Part shown: piece after piece, positions 21,801-35,000 of the stretch
How positions within the stretch are numbered: the first letter of the stretch is position 1
Layout: each line of letters begins with the position of its first letter
Origin: Panorpa germanica
Lineage: Eukaryota > Arthropoda > Insecta > Mecoptera > Panorpidae
Length of the DNA stretch: 64,000 bases
Reading direction: 5' to 3'
Assembly (NCBI GenBank): GCA_963678705.1
Contig: OY783208.1
Location: 16,737,782 to 16,801,781 of the forward strand
Translations under genes and position numbers: made by a program
Notes under the pieces: generated by a model
Told to the model about the DNA's origin: nothing
Seen by the model: the letters and a program-made list of their open reading frames with translations, nothing else
Database searches by the model: none

Positions 21801-23194
21801 TTCACTTAGATTGCATTGAGCAGAGAAAATTTATTAACTGCGTAAAGTATGTAGCACTGCGGACAAGTCGAGCATTAAAATCAGAATATTTTAAATCTTT
21901 CTGAAATAAAATTGTAAATATTGTTGTAAGTACGCATAAGTCGTACTTATCCTTCCTATTTTTAATATAAATGTTATTTATTTTATAAGAATTATATTAT
22001 GTTATCTTTAATTTTAGTATTAATATTGTAATAAATAATTATTTGTATTTAGCGCTTGTAAACATTGACTCTGGTCTGTGGAGATTTTATATTATTTTAA
22101 TGCTGGTAACTCAGTATTGGCACATTGTGATGTGAAATAAATCATTATATATTAATCTGCACGCTAGTCAGAAAGTCAGTCTTCTCCTGAGTCTCAACCA
22201 AGTGTTTACTAATTGTACTTCGTTCGTACAATACTCCAATTGTAACATCTAAGTATTCAATAGTGAGCACATTTTAACTATTAATCAAATTATAACACTA
22301 GAATTACATTTTGTTTTATATCTGGCATCTTTATTAATCCAATAAAATACTATTGTAATTAAGTACGTAGATATAATATTACAACGAATAAATGATATAT
22401 TTTAATAAAAGTGTTTGTATTAATAGTAATAAAAAGATACTAATTGTTCAACCGTCGTATGTTGCAACGAGGTTACTTTAGACCGCTCAAGTATTCTCTA
22501 ATTGCAACAATACACCGTCTTAACAAGAATCCTATTAATCATCTGAAGAGACTTAATTCTTATCAATGTGAGTAATTCAAGAAGGTGGATGATCGTCAAA
22601 CTGAAGAATCTACTTCCAGAAACTAGCAACACTGCGTGATGTATTAGCAAGCTGAGTAATCGCCTTTAGAACGACCATCAGCATCTTCACACATTTTTTA
22701 CATCTGACTACCAACCTTACTTACAACAAATGGTGTCAGATGTGAGGCTTGAAGAGATATTCCTACACATAAATATCCAAGAGGTACGCCCAAAATTTTT
22801 TTTCTATATATTCTACACCTGGATGCAAATCAATAAATCTGGATACCACTACGCCGATCGATTATTTCCAAAATTGCCGAAGAGTACGAGCTAGAATATC
22901 ATTTCATCTGTATTTCACATAATTTTTCTACAAGTCCGGCGGATGCAAAAACTACAGCCAGCTGAACCTGGAAAAAGAAATCTTTTGCCGCCCCGGGAAT
23001 GGATGGATGCTTCTAGAACATTTGGAATAATCTAAATCAATGTTGGTCGCGTCCAGAGCCCTGCACACAGCTGTTTATAGATCATAATCACTGATAAGAA
23101 AATCTTTAAGTATAATAAGACAGTATCTTTCTATTTGTATATAATTATTATTATAAATTGATAATTGTATTTTTTTTATTAATAGCATTATTTT

Positions 23195-23430
23195 TAACGA
23201 GGCTATCATTTTTTTTAGTATTATATTCAGTACTTTTGAATATTTACTATAATCCAAGCATTTTTTTAGTAGCAACGTTGTTAATGAGGCTATTGATATT
23301 TTTTTTAGTATTATATTCAATACTTTTGAATATTTGCTATAATCCAAGTATTTTTTTGTAGCATCCTTGTCCATCATTGAAGCTATTAATTTTTTTATAG
23401 TATTATATCCAATACTTTTGCATATTTACT
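23195..23430 (+). repeat. Tandem repeat in the LTR element leader
   Basis: Two to three diverged units of about 90 bp (gaggctat, tttttttagtattatattca, acttttgaatattt, ataatccaagcattttttt) between the 5' LTR and gag. Confidence 0.75.
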
Positions 23431-23745
23431 ATAATATTTTTTATAATTGTTTCCGCAATTATACTAATTTATGTTAATATTTTTTTAGAACAACATCTTT
23501 TTTTGAACGAGAGGAAATTTTGAAAAGGAGAAGTAAAGAGCTGAAACAGTTAGATAGCAGTCTGTTCAATCAGAGAGACTACCTTCCTGTTACAACTGCG
23601 GTGTCTGAGCCCCATCGGAAATTTCCTGTGAGTTACTGTTTTCGCTAACAATTTTTCCTTGTCAGAATCCTATTTTTCGGAGAGTCGTTTATTGGTACAA
23701 AATAATCTTTAGTCTGTATATTATATATAACTTTAATTAAGTACA

Positions 23746-26286
23746 ATGGCACCGAACGTTCATTCCCTCACATTAGTTGAGAATACAATCAATCTAATTA
23801 ATGAGTTTTCAAAAAATTTAGAAGTCCAATCAACATCCTTAACAATAGTTGAATTAAAAATCAAAAACTTAGAAAAGGCTTGGGTCAAATATAATAGTAT
23901 CGTAGAAGCACTGCTTCCAACTCTAAAAAATGAAGAAGCTACGGCTATCGTTAGTAAGTCTATGGAAGTTGAAAGTATTTATGACGACACTCTTATTTCC
24001 TTGTTGAATTATAAGCAAACATTTGAGAATGATACACATATTGTGGATGACTCAAAAAGCATAGATTCAATAAGAAATTTAAACTTAAGTCCAATGCAAC
24101 TAACCGTTTTTGATGGAGAATATACTAATTGGCAAAGTTTCATGGAATTATTTACAAATTTAATTCGTAATAATAGCAAACTATCAAACATTGAAAAAAT
24201 GCATTATTTAAAATTAAATTTGACAGGAGAACCACTCAAACTCATAAAGAATTATCCTTTAACAAACGATAATTATGAAATTGTTTGGAACATCCTTTGT
24301 AAACGTTATGATAACAAGGTAGCACTTATTGAAACCTATTTAAACAATTTGATAAACTACAATGTTATACGTTTAGAATCAGAAACTAATATCAAAAATT
24401 TTTTAGACGAAATTAATGAATCGATTAGAGCATTAACCGAGTTGGGAATATATTCTAATCATTCAGATTTTATTTTTATACATTTTTTAAAGACCAAGTT
24501 AGATTTTAACACATTAAAGGAATGGGAAAACAGAAATACTTCTGAATTACCAACCCTAAATGATTTTACGAATTTTCTTGAAACACGGTGGCGCACTCTA
24601 GAAAGAAGAAGGCATGTTGAATTTAAAACAGATTCAAGTCATTCTATTTCTAGTAGTGAACCAGTTTCAAGTGAACAATTTGCTAACGAAGTCGAAACAA
24701 AATTTAAAACTTTTTTTTGTAACTATTGTAAAAAAAATGGTCATTTAGAGAAATATTGTTTTATCAAGAAGGAAAATGCGGATACGGTATATCCTGTCGC
24801 GCAAATTAATATTTGTAGGAGAGATACGGTATTTTCAAAACCTTCTGTTTATTGTAAAAGATCGAGACATCTTGAATCTGATGGTCCTCAAGTATCTTTT
24901 ACTAAAAATACAAAACAAAATTCACGTTCTTTTTATAATCACCATTTACGTAAATTTAATAGTTTAAATAAAAATATTGAGATTAAAGAAATACAAAATA
25001 CCAATGATATAACAAATTTTAACTGTAACAATGAAAATGTTATTGACAAGCAAACAGCTGACACTGTTCAATTCAGAATAGTCGCAGCCAAAGCAAAGAC
25101 TGTATCATTTTTATTGGACACTGGTTCTCAAATTTCTTTAATTAAACAAAATATTTTAAAAAATAATATCAAAATAGATAGTACATCTAAAGTGTTATTA
25201 AAGGGAATCTCTGAAGGCACGCCTTATACTTTAGGTTCACTAAAAACTTCTATAATTTTAGATAGTTCTAGGTCGAAACATACTTTTCAGGTTGTGTCAG
25301 AGGATTTCCCCATTAAGCATGATGGAATCATAGGATTAGATATTTTACGTACATTTAAAGCAGTAATTAATTTGGAAACAAACAGCGTACAATTCTCACA
25401 ACATGGCAAAATATTTGAATTCCCATTATTGAACATAAACAGTATTATCATAGTTCCAGCACGTACTAGGAAATTAATTCCTATGTCGGGTTCTACGGTA
25501 GGAGTTTGTGTAGCCAAGGAATTGCTACCTGAAGTTTTTTTAGCCAACGCATTAATTAATCCTGTTAATAATACTTTTTATATATCAATAACTAATTCCT
25601 CAGCAAAAGATGTAATACTTGACAATTTTAAACCAGATATTATTCCAATAAATAAATTTAATTTTTACCATTTTTTGAAAAGAAATCCTAACGATCCTAA
25701 AAGATCCTTACGACATCTTTTATTTAATAATATAGATTTTTCAAATGTTAATTCAAAATACTTAACAGATTTAATGGAAATCTGTAATAATTTTAATAAC
25801 ATATTTTTTTTCCCGGTAGATAAGTTATCTTGTGCGAGTGCACTGAGTAACTCACCTAACCCTGTAAACATTAAGCCGCATAGATTATCTCATGCGCATA
25901 AAGAAATTGTTGAGAAGCATATTCAAGAACTGTTGGCTAACAACATTATTGAAAAATGCGACTCACAGTTTAACGCACCTCTGTTAATGGTACCTAAAAA
26001 AGCAGATGTGTCGGGGAACAAACAATTTTGCGTTGTAATCGACTATCGTAAACTTAATGAACAGACGACAAGTGATGTTTATACTTTGCCTCTCGTACAT
26101 GACATACTAGACCAATTTAGTGGTGCAAAATATTCTTCTACGATTGATTTAGCTACAAATAAATTTACTAGTAATAAACCAAAATTTAAACTAAATTTTG
26201 ATAAAAGAGTCAATTCTTTTTTTTCACCTAGAAAGTATACGGTAGTTAATAGGAATAGATTAAAGAGATTTTGTACCAATGAATAA
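23746..26286 (+). CDS. Retroelement Gag-protease-RT(N) frame (846 aa)
   Basis: Transposon protein, not a host gene. Residues about 115-300 are a DUF1759-like Gag of the kind usual in BEL/Pao elements (TVFDGEYTNWQSF, LTGEPLKLI, KRYDNKVALIE). A CCHC knuckle (CNYCKKNGHLEKYC) follows near residue 325, then an aspartic protease (FLLDTGSQISLI near 455; GIIGLDIL near 525), then the N-terminal part of a Gypsy-type RT (VPKKADVSG, FCVVIDYRKLNEQ). Pol is incomplete after that. The Gag and RT families disagree (see findings). Confidence 0.85.
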   Translation: MAPNVHSLTLVENTINLINEFSKNLEVQSTSLTIVELKIKNLEKAWVKYNSIVEALLPTLKNEEATAIVSKSMEVESIYDDTLISLLNYKQTFENDTHIVDDSKSIDSIRNLNLSPMQLTVFDGEYTNWQSFMELFTNLIRNNSKLSNIEKMHYLKLNLTGEPLKLIKNYPLTNDNYEIVWNILCKRYDNKVALIETYLNNLINYNVIRLESETNIKNFLDEINESIRALTELGIYSNHSDFIFIHFLKTKLDFNTLKEWENRNTSELPTLNDFTNFLETRWRTLERRRHVEFKTDSSHSISSSEPVSSEQFANEVETKFKTFFCNYCKKNGHLEKYCFIKKENADTVYPVAQINICRRDTVFSKPSVYCKRSRHLESDGPQVSFTKNTKQNSRSFYNHHLRKFNSLNKNIEIKEIQNTNDITNFNCNNENVIDKQTADTVQFRIVAAKAKTVSFLLDTGSQISLIKQNILKNNIKIDSTSKVLLKGISEGTPYTLGSLKTSIILDSSRSKHTFQVVSEDFPIKHDGIIGLDILRTFKAVINLETNSVQFSQHGKIFEFPLLNINSIIIVPARTRKLIPMSGSTVGVCVAKELLPEVFLANALINPVNNTFYISITNSSAKDVILDNFKPDIIPINKFNFYHFLKRNPNDPKRSLRHLLFNNIDFSNVNSKYLTDLMEICNNFNNIFFFPVDKLSCASALSNSPNPVNIKPHRLSHAHKEIVEKHIQELLANNIIEKCDSQFNAPLLMVPKKADVSGNKQFCVVIDYRKLNEQTTSDVYTLPLVHDILDQFSGAKYSSTIDLATNKFTSNKPKFKLNFDKRVNSFFSPRKYTVVNRNRLKRFCTNE

Positions 26287-27503
26287 AACCTTGACGAATA
26301 AGATGGATTTTGTCAGGGATGATTGTTTTGTGGAGCAGTGTTAACTCTATACGATGGGATCAGAATCGTTGTCGACACTTTGCTTCTCTTTTTGTTTTTT
26401 CCAGAATTGTAACTCGTATATTTTGTTTTTATACGTGTCCCTTTTTTTTGGAAGGGGGTGTTGCGATAGTACGACATCGTCCTATCTTCCTTTTTCTTTT
26501 TCTTGGAAAGAAACGCATATGTTTGTTTAATATGCGTTCCTTTTTTAGGGTTGAAGGGTGTTGTAAGTACGCATAAGTCGTACTTATCCTTCCTATTTTT
26601 AATATAAATGTTATTTATTTTATAAGAATTATATTATGTTATCTTTAATTTTAGTATTAATATTGTAATAAATAATTATTTGTATTTAGCGCTTGTAAAC
26701 ATTGACTCTGGTCTGTGGAGATTTTATATTATTTTAATGCTGGTAACTCAGTATTGGCACATTGTGATGTGAAATAAATCATTATATATTAATCTGCACG
26801 CTAGTCAGAAAGTCAGTCTTCTCCTGAGTCTCAACCAAGTGTTTACTAATTGTACTTCGTTCGTACAATACTCCAATTGTAACATCTAAGTATTCAATAG
26901 TGAGCACATTTTAACTATTAATCAAATTATAACACTAGAATTACATTTTGTTTTATATCTGGCATCTTTATTAATCCAATAAAATACTATTGTAATTAAG
27001 TACGTAGATATAATATTACAACGAATAAATGATATATTTTAATAAAAGTGTTTGTATTAATAGTAATAAAAAGATACTAATTGTTCAACCGTCGTATGTT
27101 GCAACGAGGTTACTTTAGACCGCTCAAGTATTCTCTAATTGCAACAATACACCGTCTTAACAAGAATCCTATTAATCATCTGAAGAGACTTAATTCTTAT
27201 CAATGTGAGTAATTCAAGAAGGTGGATGATCGTCAAACTGAAGAATCTACTTCCAGAAACTAGCAACACTGCGTGATGTATTAGCAAGCTGAGTAATCTC
27301 CTTCTAGAACGACAATCCGACCTCTTTTTACAACATTGATGTCAGGTGTAACATCCGCCTTCGAATCTTACTCACAACAATATACTAGGAGAAGTAATTG
27401 TAAATTGCGCAAAACTATCAGGCAGCTTTAAATTATGTGCAAAATAACTTTGAAGTAAGCATAAGTATCCTTATTTAAAAAATGAAATGTCCAAGGTTCT
27501 TAG

Positions 27504-28260
27504 ATGTAATCCGCGGGACTTCATTACGCGGATCTATTCCAATTTCTGGTTCAATGTGGTTCCTCAAATTTAATAATATTAGATATATAAAAATATGCGA
27601 GTTCATTATTTAAGTAACAAGCAAACACCCCTAGCAACTTACGTAATGAACTCGACCTAATCTTAGGAAACACATGCATTAATGAGATGGCACTACTAAT
27701 TTCATAAGACGGAGTGAGAGGCATAATTGTACCCTAAGTGCACCCTAAGTAACGGATCTAATTCCGAGAATCAACATATAAATTTTCTGAGCACCGGACA
27801 CCAGATGGCGATATAGCGTCTGCTGCTGATTCACTCATACTAATTAGGAACGAAATATGTTGTTAATTTAGATTTTAGCGAGAGTCTGATTTTGTTCATC
27901 AACCGAGCTACATCTGGAAGCTTGTCGATTATCAGGTACCGAACTCCTGATCGTCGCGCGGCTTACCAACACGTTTTTATACAATATTGCGATAAGTATA
28001 CCAATAAAATTAATTCGCAACAGTTATACTATAAGTCTAGTTTTGTTTTCAACCAATATAGAAGTTTGTCGATTATCAGGTACCGAATTCCTGAGTGTCA
28101 CATCACGATTATCAAATACCGCGATTTTTAGTTAAACCATTACATCCGATTCGCGACTTTTACATAGTAGTGCCAGATCGCAACCTGTGATTATTATTCC
28201 TTTATAAATTTGATGGTTTTATATGTGTAATTAAGTAAATCAAGTACTGATACTGTTGTG
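27504..28260 (+). repeat. Dispersed repeat, copy 2 (possible solo LTR)
   Basis: Begins TGTAATCCGCGGGAC and includes both copies of the internal block (cttgtcgattatcaggtacc near 27920 and 28070). Same family as 15255-15915 and 39829-40390. If it is an LTR it might extend to about 28487, where the sequence reads ccggttaca, but that end is unsupported by the other copies. Confidence 0.55.
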
Positions 28261-29480
28261 CGTAGTGTAAATACTCTTCAAGTTTATATCGCTTTAAATA
28301 TATATATATGTTATTAAACAAGTGTGTGTTTTCCTGTTATCTTTTGACCGGTTGATTTAAATTTCCCGTGGAATGCCCTTTGACTACCGCTACCCGTTGG
28401 AAATCTGATTGTTTTAAGTGCTAAAATTACCATAAACCTATCTGTCCAACTGATTTAATTGACAATAGCCTAGCGCCGGTTACATTAAGTGACGGCTAGA
28501 GGGTTACAATACGGCTATCACTATTTATTACTAGGTGTTATAATGTTGGTACCCCTGGAACAAAGTTTTCTATGACATTTAGCGTTGTTCTGAGAAAACC
28601 CAATCCTAGAGATTCTAAGCTAAAAAACATTGTATTAACCCTGCGAGTGAACACTCTATTTTTCGAAACATGATGTGTACACTGGGTCTTTTCGAGTTTT
28701 TTAAGCTTTCAAAGAATCTAAAAAAATTCTGGATTACTTCATGAAGTGTATACTTAATGTTCGAAAAGTTGCCAAAGTCCAAAGTTTAAAACCGTTGTTA
28801 ATAAAAATTCACAAATAGTGAAAAACGTGTAAAAAACGGAATATTGTTAAAAAATTCATAACTTTAGAACAAACAAATATTAAGAAAAATGGTTTTAGAC
28901 TTTTTTATCTTAGACTATAAGCTTTCGCAAGAATGTAGTGTCTTTGCCGTGGTCTCCAAAAAGTTGAATTATTTGTTCACCTGAAAGTGGGGAATATTTT
29001 ACGGATTCAGGCAAATCATAATAAACAAAACGGTGATTATTCGGCACAAAATAAGTTTTTATTGATGAAAATACAAAGGTTATGAAATAATAATTAATAT
29101 TAGTTAATTATAATTAGTTTAAAAAAAAAAATTCGGTGTGCAACCGTTGAATTGTCATCCATCTTCAAAAACTTATTGTAGTAAAAAGATAAAGTAAAAA
29201 AAAAAATCTATATATATAATCTGAGAAATAATATATTAAATTACATAAAACATTTATTTAAACCTTGAGAAAACTGTAAAACAACGAGAAAATAAAAAAA
29301 AGTGCATTTTCTAACATGTGTGTACAGTGTACACTGTACACTGACCCTTTTAGAGAACAGAGGCAAGTTTAATTATCGTTCATGTCTACCTAATTTGAAA
29401 TAATTGGCAAACAGTAAAAATAATCAAACGTAAACCGAAGTCAATCTTCAAAGTTTTTTCTTTTTTTTGGAAGGTGTTAT
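28261..29480. other. Gene-free AT-rich region with a palindrome
   Basis: No gene recognised. A perfect 22-bp palindrome built from gtgtacagtgt and its reverse complement sits at 29320-29341, and a related gtgtacact occurs near 28678. Confidence 0.4.
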
Positions 29481-29620
29481 TTGTTGGCTCTCTCGCTTAT
29501 GTGTTGCGTCACTCGCAAACACGTTCGATCCTTCACTAACAGCATAGTTGCAATCACATTCGGTTCAAGCAAATTCGGGTTTGCAACCAGTCGCGTCGTG
29601 TGCTGGGGGCCTTATTATAC
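29481..29620 (+). repeat. One arm of a Harbinger-type MITE
   Basis: Matches one inverted arm of the MITE at 49084-49605 (ctcactagtaaacacgttcg-like, ttgcaatcacattcgg, ggtttgcaaccagtcgc). The other arm is not found. Confidence 0.5.
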
Positions 29621-29893
29621 ATTGGGGTTTCCTGATCACATGCTGTGGCAATGTAAAAATACATCAATGGCAAGAAATGGACTCCAAAGGGCGGTGCTAC
29701 AGACTTCGCAGACGCTTCCTGTTAACACCGCTTTTTTGATTGAGAAACCGAAATTTATAACTGCAGTAGCCATGAATAGATCATTCTTGTTGTCTGGGTT
29801 TAATATATAAGAAGAAGCAGAATAATATTAGGGGCGATAAAAGGCTACGTGCCTACGAAGCCCGAGAAACTATATATAAAAAAAAAAAATACA

Positions 29894-30523
29894 TTGGGGT
29901 TGTGTCCTCATTTTTTAGTGGTCGATTCTTCTATTGTTGGTTGAAATTGATGTTAATAAATGTGTATTGGCGTGTCTATTTTATTAAATATCTAAATGTT
30001 GACGGAGATATAGTAATTAAAAGTTTGAATCGTAGTTTTAGCGCTAGAAATGGTCGGTGATATTTGTATGACGTGAAATGCATTTTAACGTCAGTTATTT
30101 GTTGAGAAGGTCAGTGCTGTGGTAATGTTCTGTAGCTGTTGGTAGTCAAATAATCAAGTCAAATCAAAGAATAATAAGTTTTTATTTTATTTAACCCTAC
30201 TAAGGCAGACATAGTATTGAAATTTTATTGTTCCTTGAAATAGCTGTAAATAATATTTGATATTTTGATATATAAATACATAAAGTAGAGATTTATGAGC
30301 TGTAAGGTTAGTAACCTATAACACAGGGATTGTGATGTCACATGCACTTGGAATGTGTACAACGTTGAATCCCTTTAATAATTAAAGAGACAAAATGACT
30401 TTTTTAATTGTTAATATCTCTTAACATATGAGGAGTTATTAAAAAATAGTTGAACATTTGAGGTTCTAGTAACCCACTTTATCAATATATAGTACACTTT
30501 TATAGAAATTAAGACATAGCCCT
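29894..30523 (-). mobile_element. MITE (GGGCTTGTGTCC family)
   Basis: Near full length, reversed. It starts ttggggttgtgtcctca and ends with the family left end in reverse (aagacatagccc). Interior blocks gacggagatatagtaatt, tgacgtgaaatgcattttaa and ggttctagtaacccac are present. Confidence 0.75.
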
Positions 30524-31144
30524 TTGTTTATTACACGGTCGAATACACGAACCCTGTAAAGAGGGAATAATAATAGGTGCGACGCACTTAATGAGGTTAG
30601 CGCTACACAACGCAGTCAACATCATTCTTAAACTTATACTCATATTTAATATTATAAAGTTCAATTTTATAGAAATTAAACACGATTCAGAACTCTGTTA
30701 GGGTTCACCTGCGATTTTAAGGATTAATGTATGTAATAAAGGAGTAAAGTATTGTCCTTCAGCGAAAAATCGAAAAGTGTAACTGTTGAGGGAATTAAAA
30801 AGGCCCTGAAAAAGAATTGAAAGCCTGCCTCTCAAAGATATCTTGAATTATTTTAATGTAACTCAAATAACAAAAATAATTAGTAGGTACATTAATGTTA
30901 CAGTATGAAGACTAAAAAGAAAGCTTTGATTGCTATATATTTATAAAAAAATAAATATAATGATTTAATCTTTTTAAATTTGGCGCTAAATCATTTAAAA
31001 CACATTCGTTATTTTTTATATATACGTATATTTTATCTTTCTTGTAAATTTTCTCTTTTATTATTGTGTTTTTCTTATAATATTTAAATTTATATTTAGT
31101 TCTATATTTAAATACAATATATATTTATTTATACATTTATATTA
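30524..31144. other. AT-rich gene-free stretch
   Basis: Nothing recognised between a MITE and a LINE tail. Confidence 0.4.
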
Positions 31145-31850
31145 TTTTTTTTATATTTATTTACTTATTTGCCTTGACTTTCTTTCGTCAAAGCGACCAT
31201 CAAACGTTTTTTATACATCTTTTATAATTAATAATTCAATTTTACAAATTTCTAAATATTTAAATAATGCACTAATTAATTTTGGATCACTTAACAAAAA
31301 TATAGTATTAACAGGAAAAGTTTTAACCACATCTTATATATCACTATTGAATTTTGATCTTTCTAAACTATAATTTATGCATTCAAATATAATATGATCC
31401 AAAGTTCCTTCTTCACCACATTGTCATGTATCGTCAGATTTAATATTAATTTTGTACAGGTGAGCTGGAACTTTGCAATGATTACTTTTGATTATAGTTG
31501 ATATAATTTTGTGAGACTCATTTCTAAACCATCTCTTCTTACTTAAATTTGGATATAACATATAATAATCTCTTCCTTTTAACTGACTTTTGTTAATGAA
31601 ATCTGTGTTTCTCAAATTGAAATTTAATTTTTTGATAATATTAAAAATTTCAAATGAAAGTAATTTCACTTTCATCTCAATTTCCAAATTTATTGATTCC
31701 TTTGCCAATTTATCCGCAATTTCTTTTCCTCTTATTCCACAATGTCCTGGTATCCACATAAATTTTAAGGTAATATTCTTATTTATACATCACCTTAATT
31801 TTTCATGTCAAAATATTATTATTTGATTTGTTATCATTAGAATTTAAATT
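31145..31850 (-). mobile_element. I-superfamily LINE 3' fragment (RNase H)
   Basis: On minus it encodes RNase H tail motifs (WIPGHCGIRGKEIADKLAKE) and ends with the same 3' UTR and poly-T boundary as 46082-46850. It is 5' truncated and interrupted by stops. RNase H in the ORF2 tail points to the I superfamily. Confidence 0.75.
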
Positions 31851-32080
31851 TTGTAAAACTTTATATTTTGTTAAATTAATTTATATTAATTATTTTATAT
31901 ATAAAATAATATTCAAGATAGTGGCTTTTTTAAACTCGTTTTATGGAAAACGCGCGTCATTTGAATTTTATTTTATAAAATTTGTAATTTTTTAATTTTT
32001 AAAGACGTATTGATAATTACATTTTATAGAGTTTTGACAGTAGCTGTTATTTACTCTCTCTCCCTCTTTCTGGGTGTTAG

Positions 32081-35000
32081 TTAATTATATTTCGCTTTAT
32101 AAGTTACACGCTGTTTATTTCTTCTAATCAACATACGAGTAGTTTTTAAGGAGAAGAGGTCAAAGTTGCTATACCAGTACATTGTTGCATAACCATAGAC
32201 AGATGTGTTGTGGTACAGGCCGTTCAAATTGCTGTAAGTAAAACACAACATTAGAATAGTACCAACACAAAAACATAGCGTGAACATAAATGGATAAGGG
32301 TTACCAACATCCTGGACATAGAGATAGCATTTAAAACTAAGAGCTAAAAATGTCAAGTTGCTTGATTAAAGTAATAAAGTCAGTTATACCTAAACCACAG
32401 TAAATTCGAAATGTGTCTACAGCACGACATCTTCACAAGAAAAGAAATACCAGCGGCCGTACGACAAGGATCGCTACCAATCCAATCTCTTTACAATTAT
32501 TATAATAAGGACATTTTTTAGACAGATTACGCTCATTTAACATTATTCGTCTACGACACAGGATTATACACCATTGCTAAATTAGACTTTACCGTCACCA
32601 CTACTACAATAAATGGAAGAAAAAACAAACACGACGAAAACGGCAACCCATTTTCTGTACTAGCTTACACGCCGCACATACAGAACGTCATCTGTGAGGA
32701 AATAAGGTCATTGGAGCACTGTATTGCCTATTAAGAAAAGGCAGTTGACTTTGTACACAAAATAAAAATATAATATACTAAGTAATTATAAAACCCACAG
32801 ACGGAGTACAAGTCTGCGGCAATACATGCTGTAACCATCACACGCCACTGCCTTGCAGCGATATTATATATTGATTGGGCTTGTGTACCTCACTTTTTAG
32901 TGGTCGATTTTTCATTTGTTGATTGAAATTAATGTTAATAAATGTGTATTGGCGTGTCTATTTTATTAAATATCTGAATGTTGACGGAGATATAGCAATT
33001 AAAAGTTTGAATTGTAGTTTTAGGGCTAGAAATGGTCGGCCATATTTGTATGACGTAAAATGCATTTTAACGTCAGTTATTTGTTGAGTAGGTCAGTGCT
33101 GTGGTAATGTTCTGTAGCTGTTGGTAGTCAAATAATCAAGTCAAGTCAAAGAATAATAAGTTTTTATTATTTTTAACCCTGTTACAGCAGTCATAATATT
33201 GAAATTTTATTCTTCCTTGAAATAGATGTAAATAATATTTGATATTTTGATATATAAATAAATAAACAGAGATTAAGAGCTATAAGGTTGGTAACCTTAC
33301 ACAAGGATTGTGATGTCATATGCACTTGGATTGTGTACAACGTTGAATCCCTTTAATAATGAAAGAGACAACATGACTTTTTTAATTGTTAATATCTCTT
33401 AACATATAAGGAGTTATTAACAAATAATTGAACATTTGAGGTTCTAGTAACCAACTTTATCAATATATAGTACACTTTTATAGAAATTAAGACATAGGAC
33501 ACAAGCCCATTCACTCTATTTCATAAATTACAAAAAATTGTAGAGAGGAGACAAGGAAGGCAAGAGGTTATAGATGAAGATACAGGCAATAAGGAAGGAA
33601 AAGCAGGAAACGGTGTAAATAAAGGAGGAGTAGGGGATACAAAGAGAGGATCAAGAAAAGAAGAAACAGAAAGTACTATTCGAAGTAGTAATAGTCTAGA
33701 ATAGTTTAAGTTTAGTTTTAACTTTGAATTTATATGAAATGCATTAAGAAATATAATAATGTAGATTGTAAAGGCGAAAGGCACACAATTAATATAATAA
33801 ATAAATAAATATAATCTTATTCGCCGTAGAGAAAATGTTGTAACATGGAAATAAATAATGGTGTGCTTTGTGGCAGAACTCGCAGACCCGGAGAAGGAAT
33901 GAATAAACTCGTGTCCTTGAGATAATATGCCTAGGCCTGCGGTAAGGAGGCAACTCTACACTTTAGATGACCGTCACATCGCGTAATACGTGACGCAGAC
34001 GCAGGATGAGATAGTTACCTGTACGCACAAGCTTTGTACCACCAGGCTCCGTGGTGGTCCACAGCACAGTTATGTGGCGCCTCGTCCTGATCGTTATCGT
34101 ACGTAGAGAATTTGATTCCGTTCAAGTTGTAGTAGGTCATTGAGTCGCCTGAAACAATAACAAGAACAATGCGGTAAAAAAAAACAACAACCATCTATTG
34201 CTAAGACATTCAAGACGAAATTAGGCGACGGGAACAAAACATAAAACTTCCTGTTGTTTTCAACGTCAAATAATTTAAATTTTCTACAAAAGTAAAACAC
34301 AACGTGTTCCCTACTTCATGCCCTAGTACAGGGTAGGCGAACCAATGGCACGCGTGCCATTGATGGCACGCGACACAATATTTTGGGCACGTCGCCGATC
34401 ATAAAACATGTGTAAAAAATGTGTTAAGTAATAGGTATTTTGTAGTATTTAAGTAGGATCGAACTGCATCATTCACCAACAAGCCTTGTGTTCTAAGAGT
34501 GGTTTAATATCCCTTGATAATATAATGGCGGTAGTTACAAAAATAGTCAACCTCATCTCGTCACAGGCTTTAAACAAGCGAAAGTTCGATGCTTTGTTGG
34601 ATGAAATCAACTCGGTGTATAATGGCTTACTGATGTATAATAATGTTCGTTGGTTGAGTCGCGGGAATGTACTTGAAAGATTTGTTGATTGCTTGGAAGA
34701 AATCAGACTGTTTTTGCAAAATGAGGGAAAAATTGAACAATACGTGGGTATTGTTGGACGTTATGTGGCTTTCAAAATTGATGTTTTTTACAGACATATG
34801 CCAACATTTAAATACATTAAACGTAAAGCTTCAAGGGACAAACAAAACAATTATTGTCATGATAGATCTCATTAGCGCTTTTGAGGCTAAACTGCAAGTT
34901 TTCAGAAACGATATTATCACAAGAAACTACAAGTATTTTCCAAACTTGAAAAAATATATCAATGATTTTGATATTCACGAGACAGCAGACAAAGAAAAAT

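Larger units (their letters stand above)
21922..27379 (+). mobile_element. LTR retrotransposon with Pao-type Gag and Gypsy-type RT
   Basis: 5' LTR 21922-22728 and 3' LTR 26559-27379 begin TGTTGTAAGTACGC and end ACAACA. They are nearly identical over about 730 bp and diverge over the last 70 or so. A 4-bp target duplication ATAT flanks the element. The leader holds a 90-bp tandem repeat. One long frame (23746-26286) carries gag, protease and the start of RT; the rest of pol is missing, so the copy is an internally deleted, incomplete element. The similar LTRs imply a young insertion. Confidence 0.85.
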
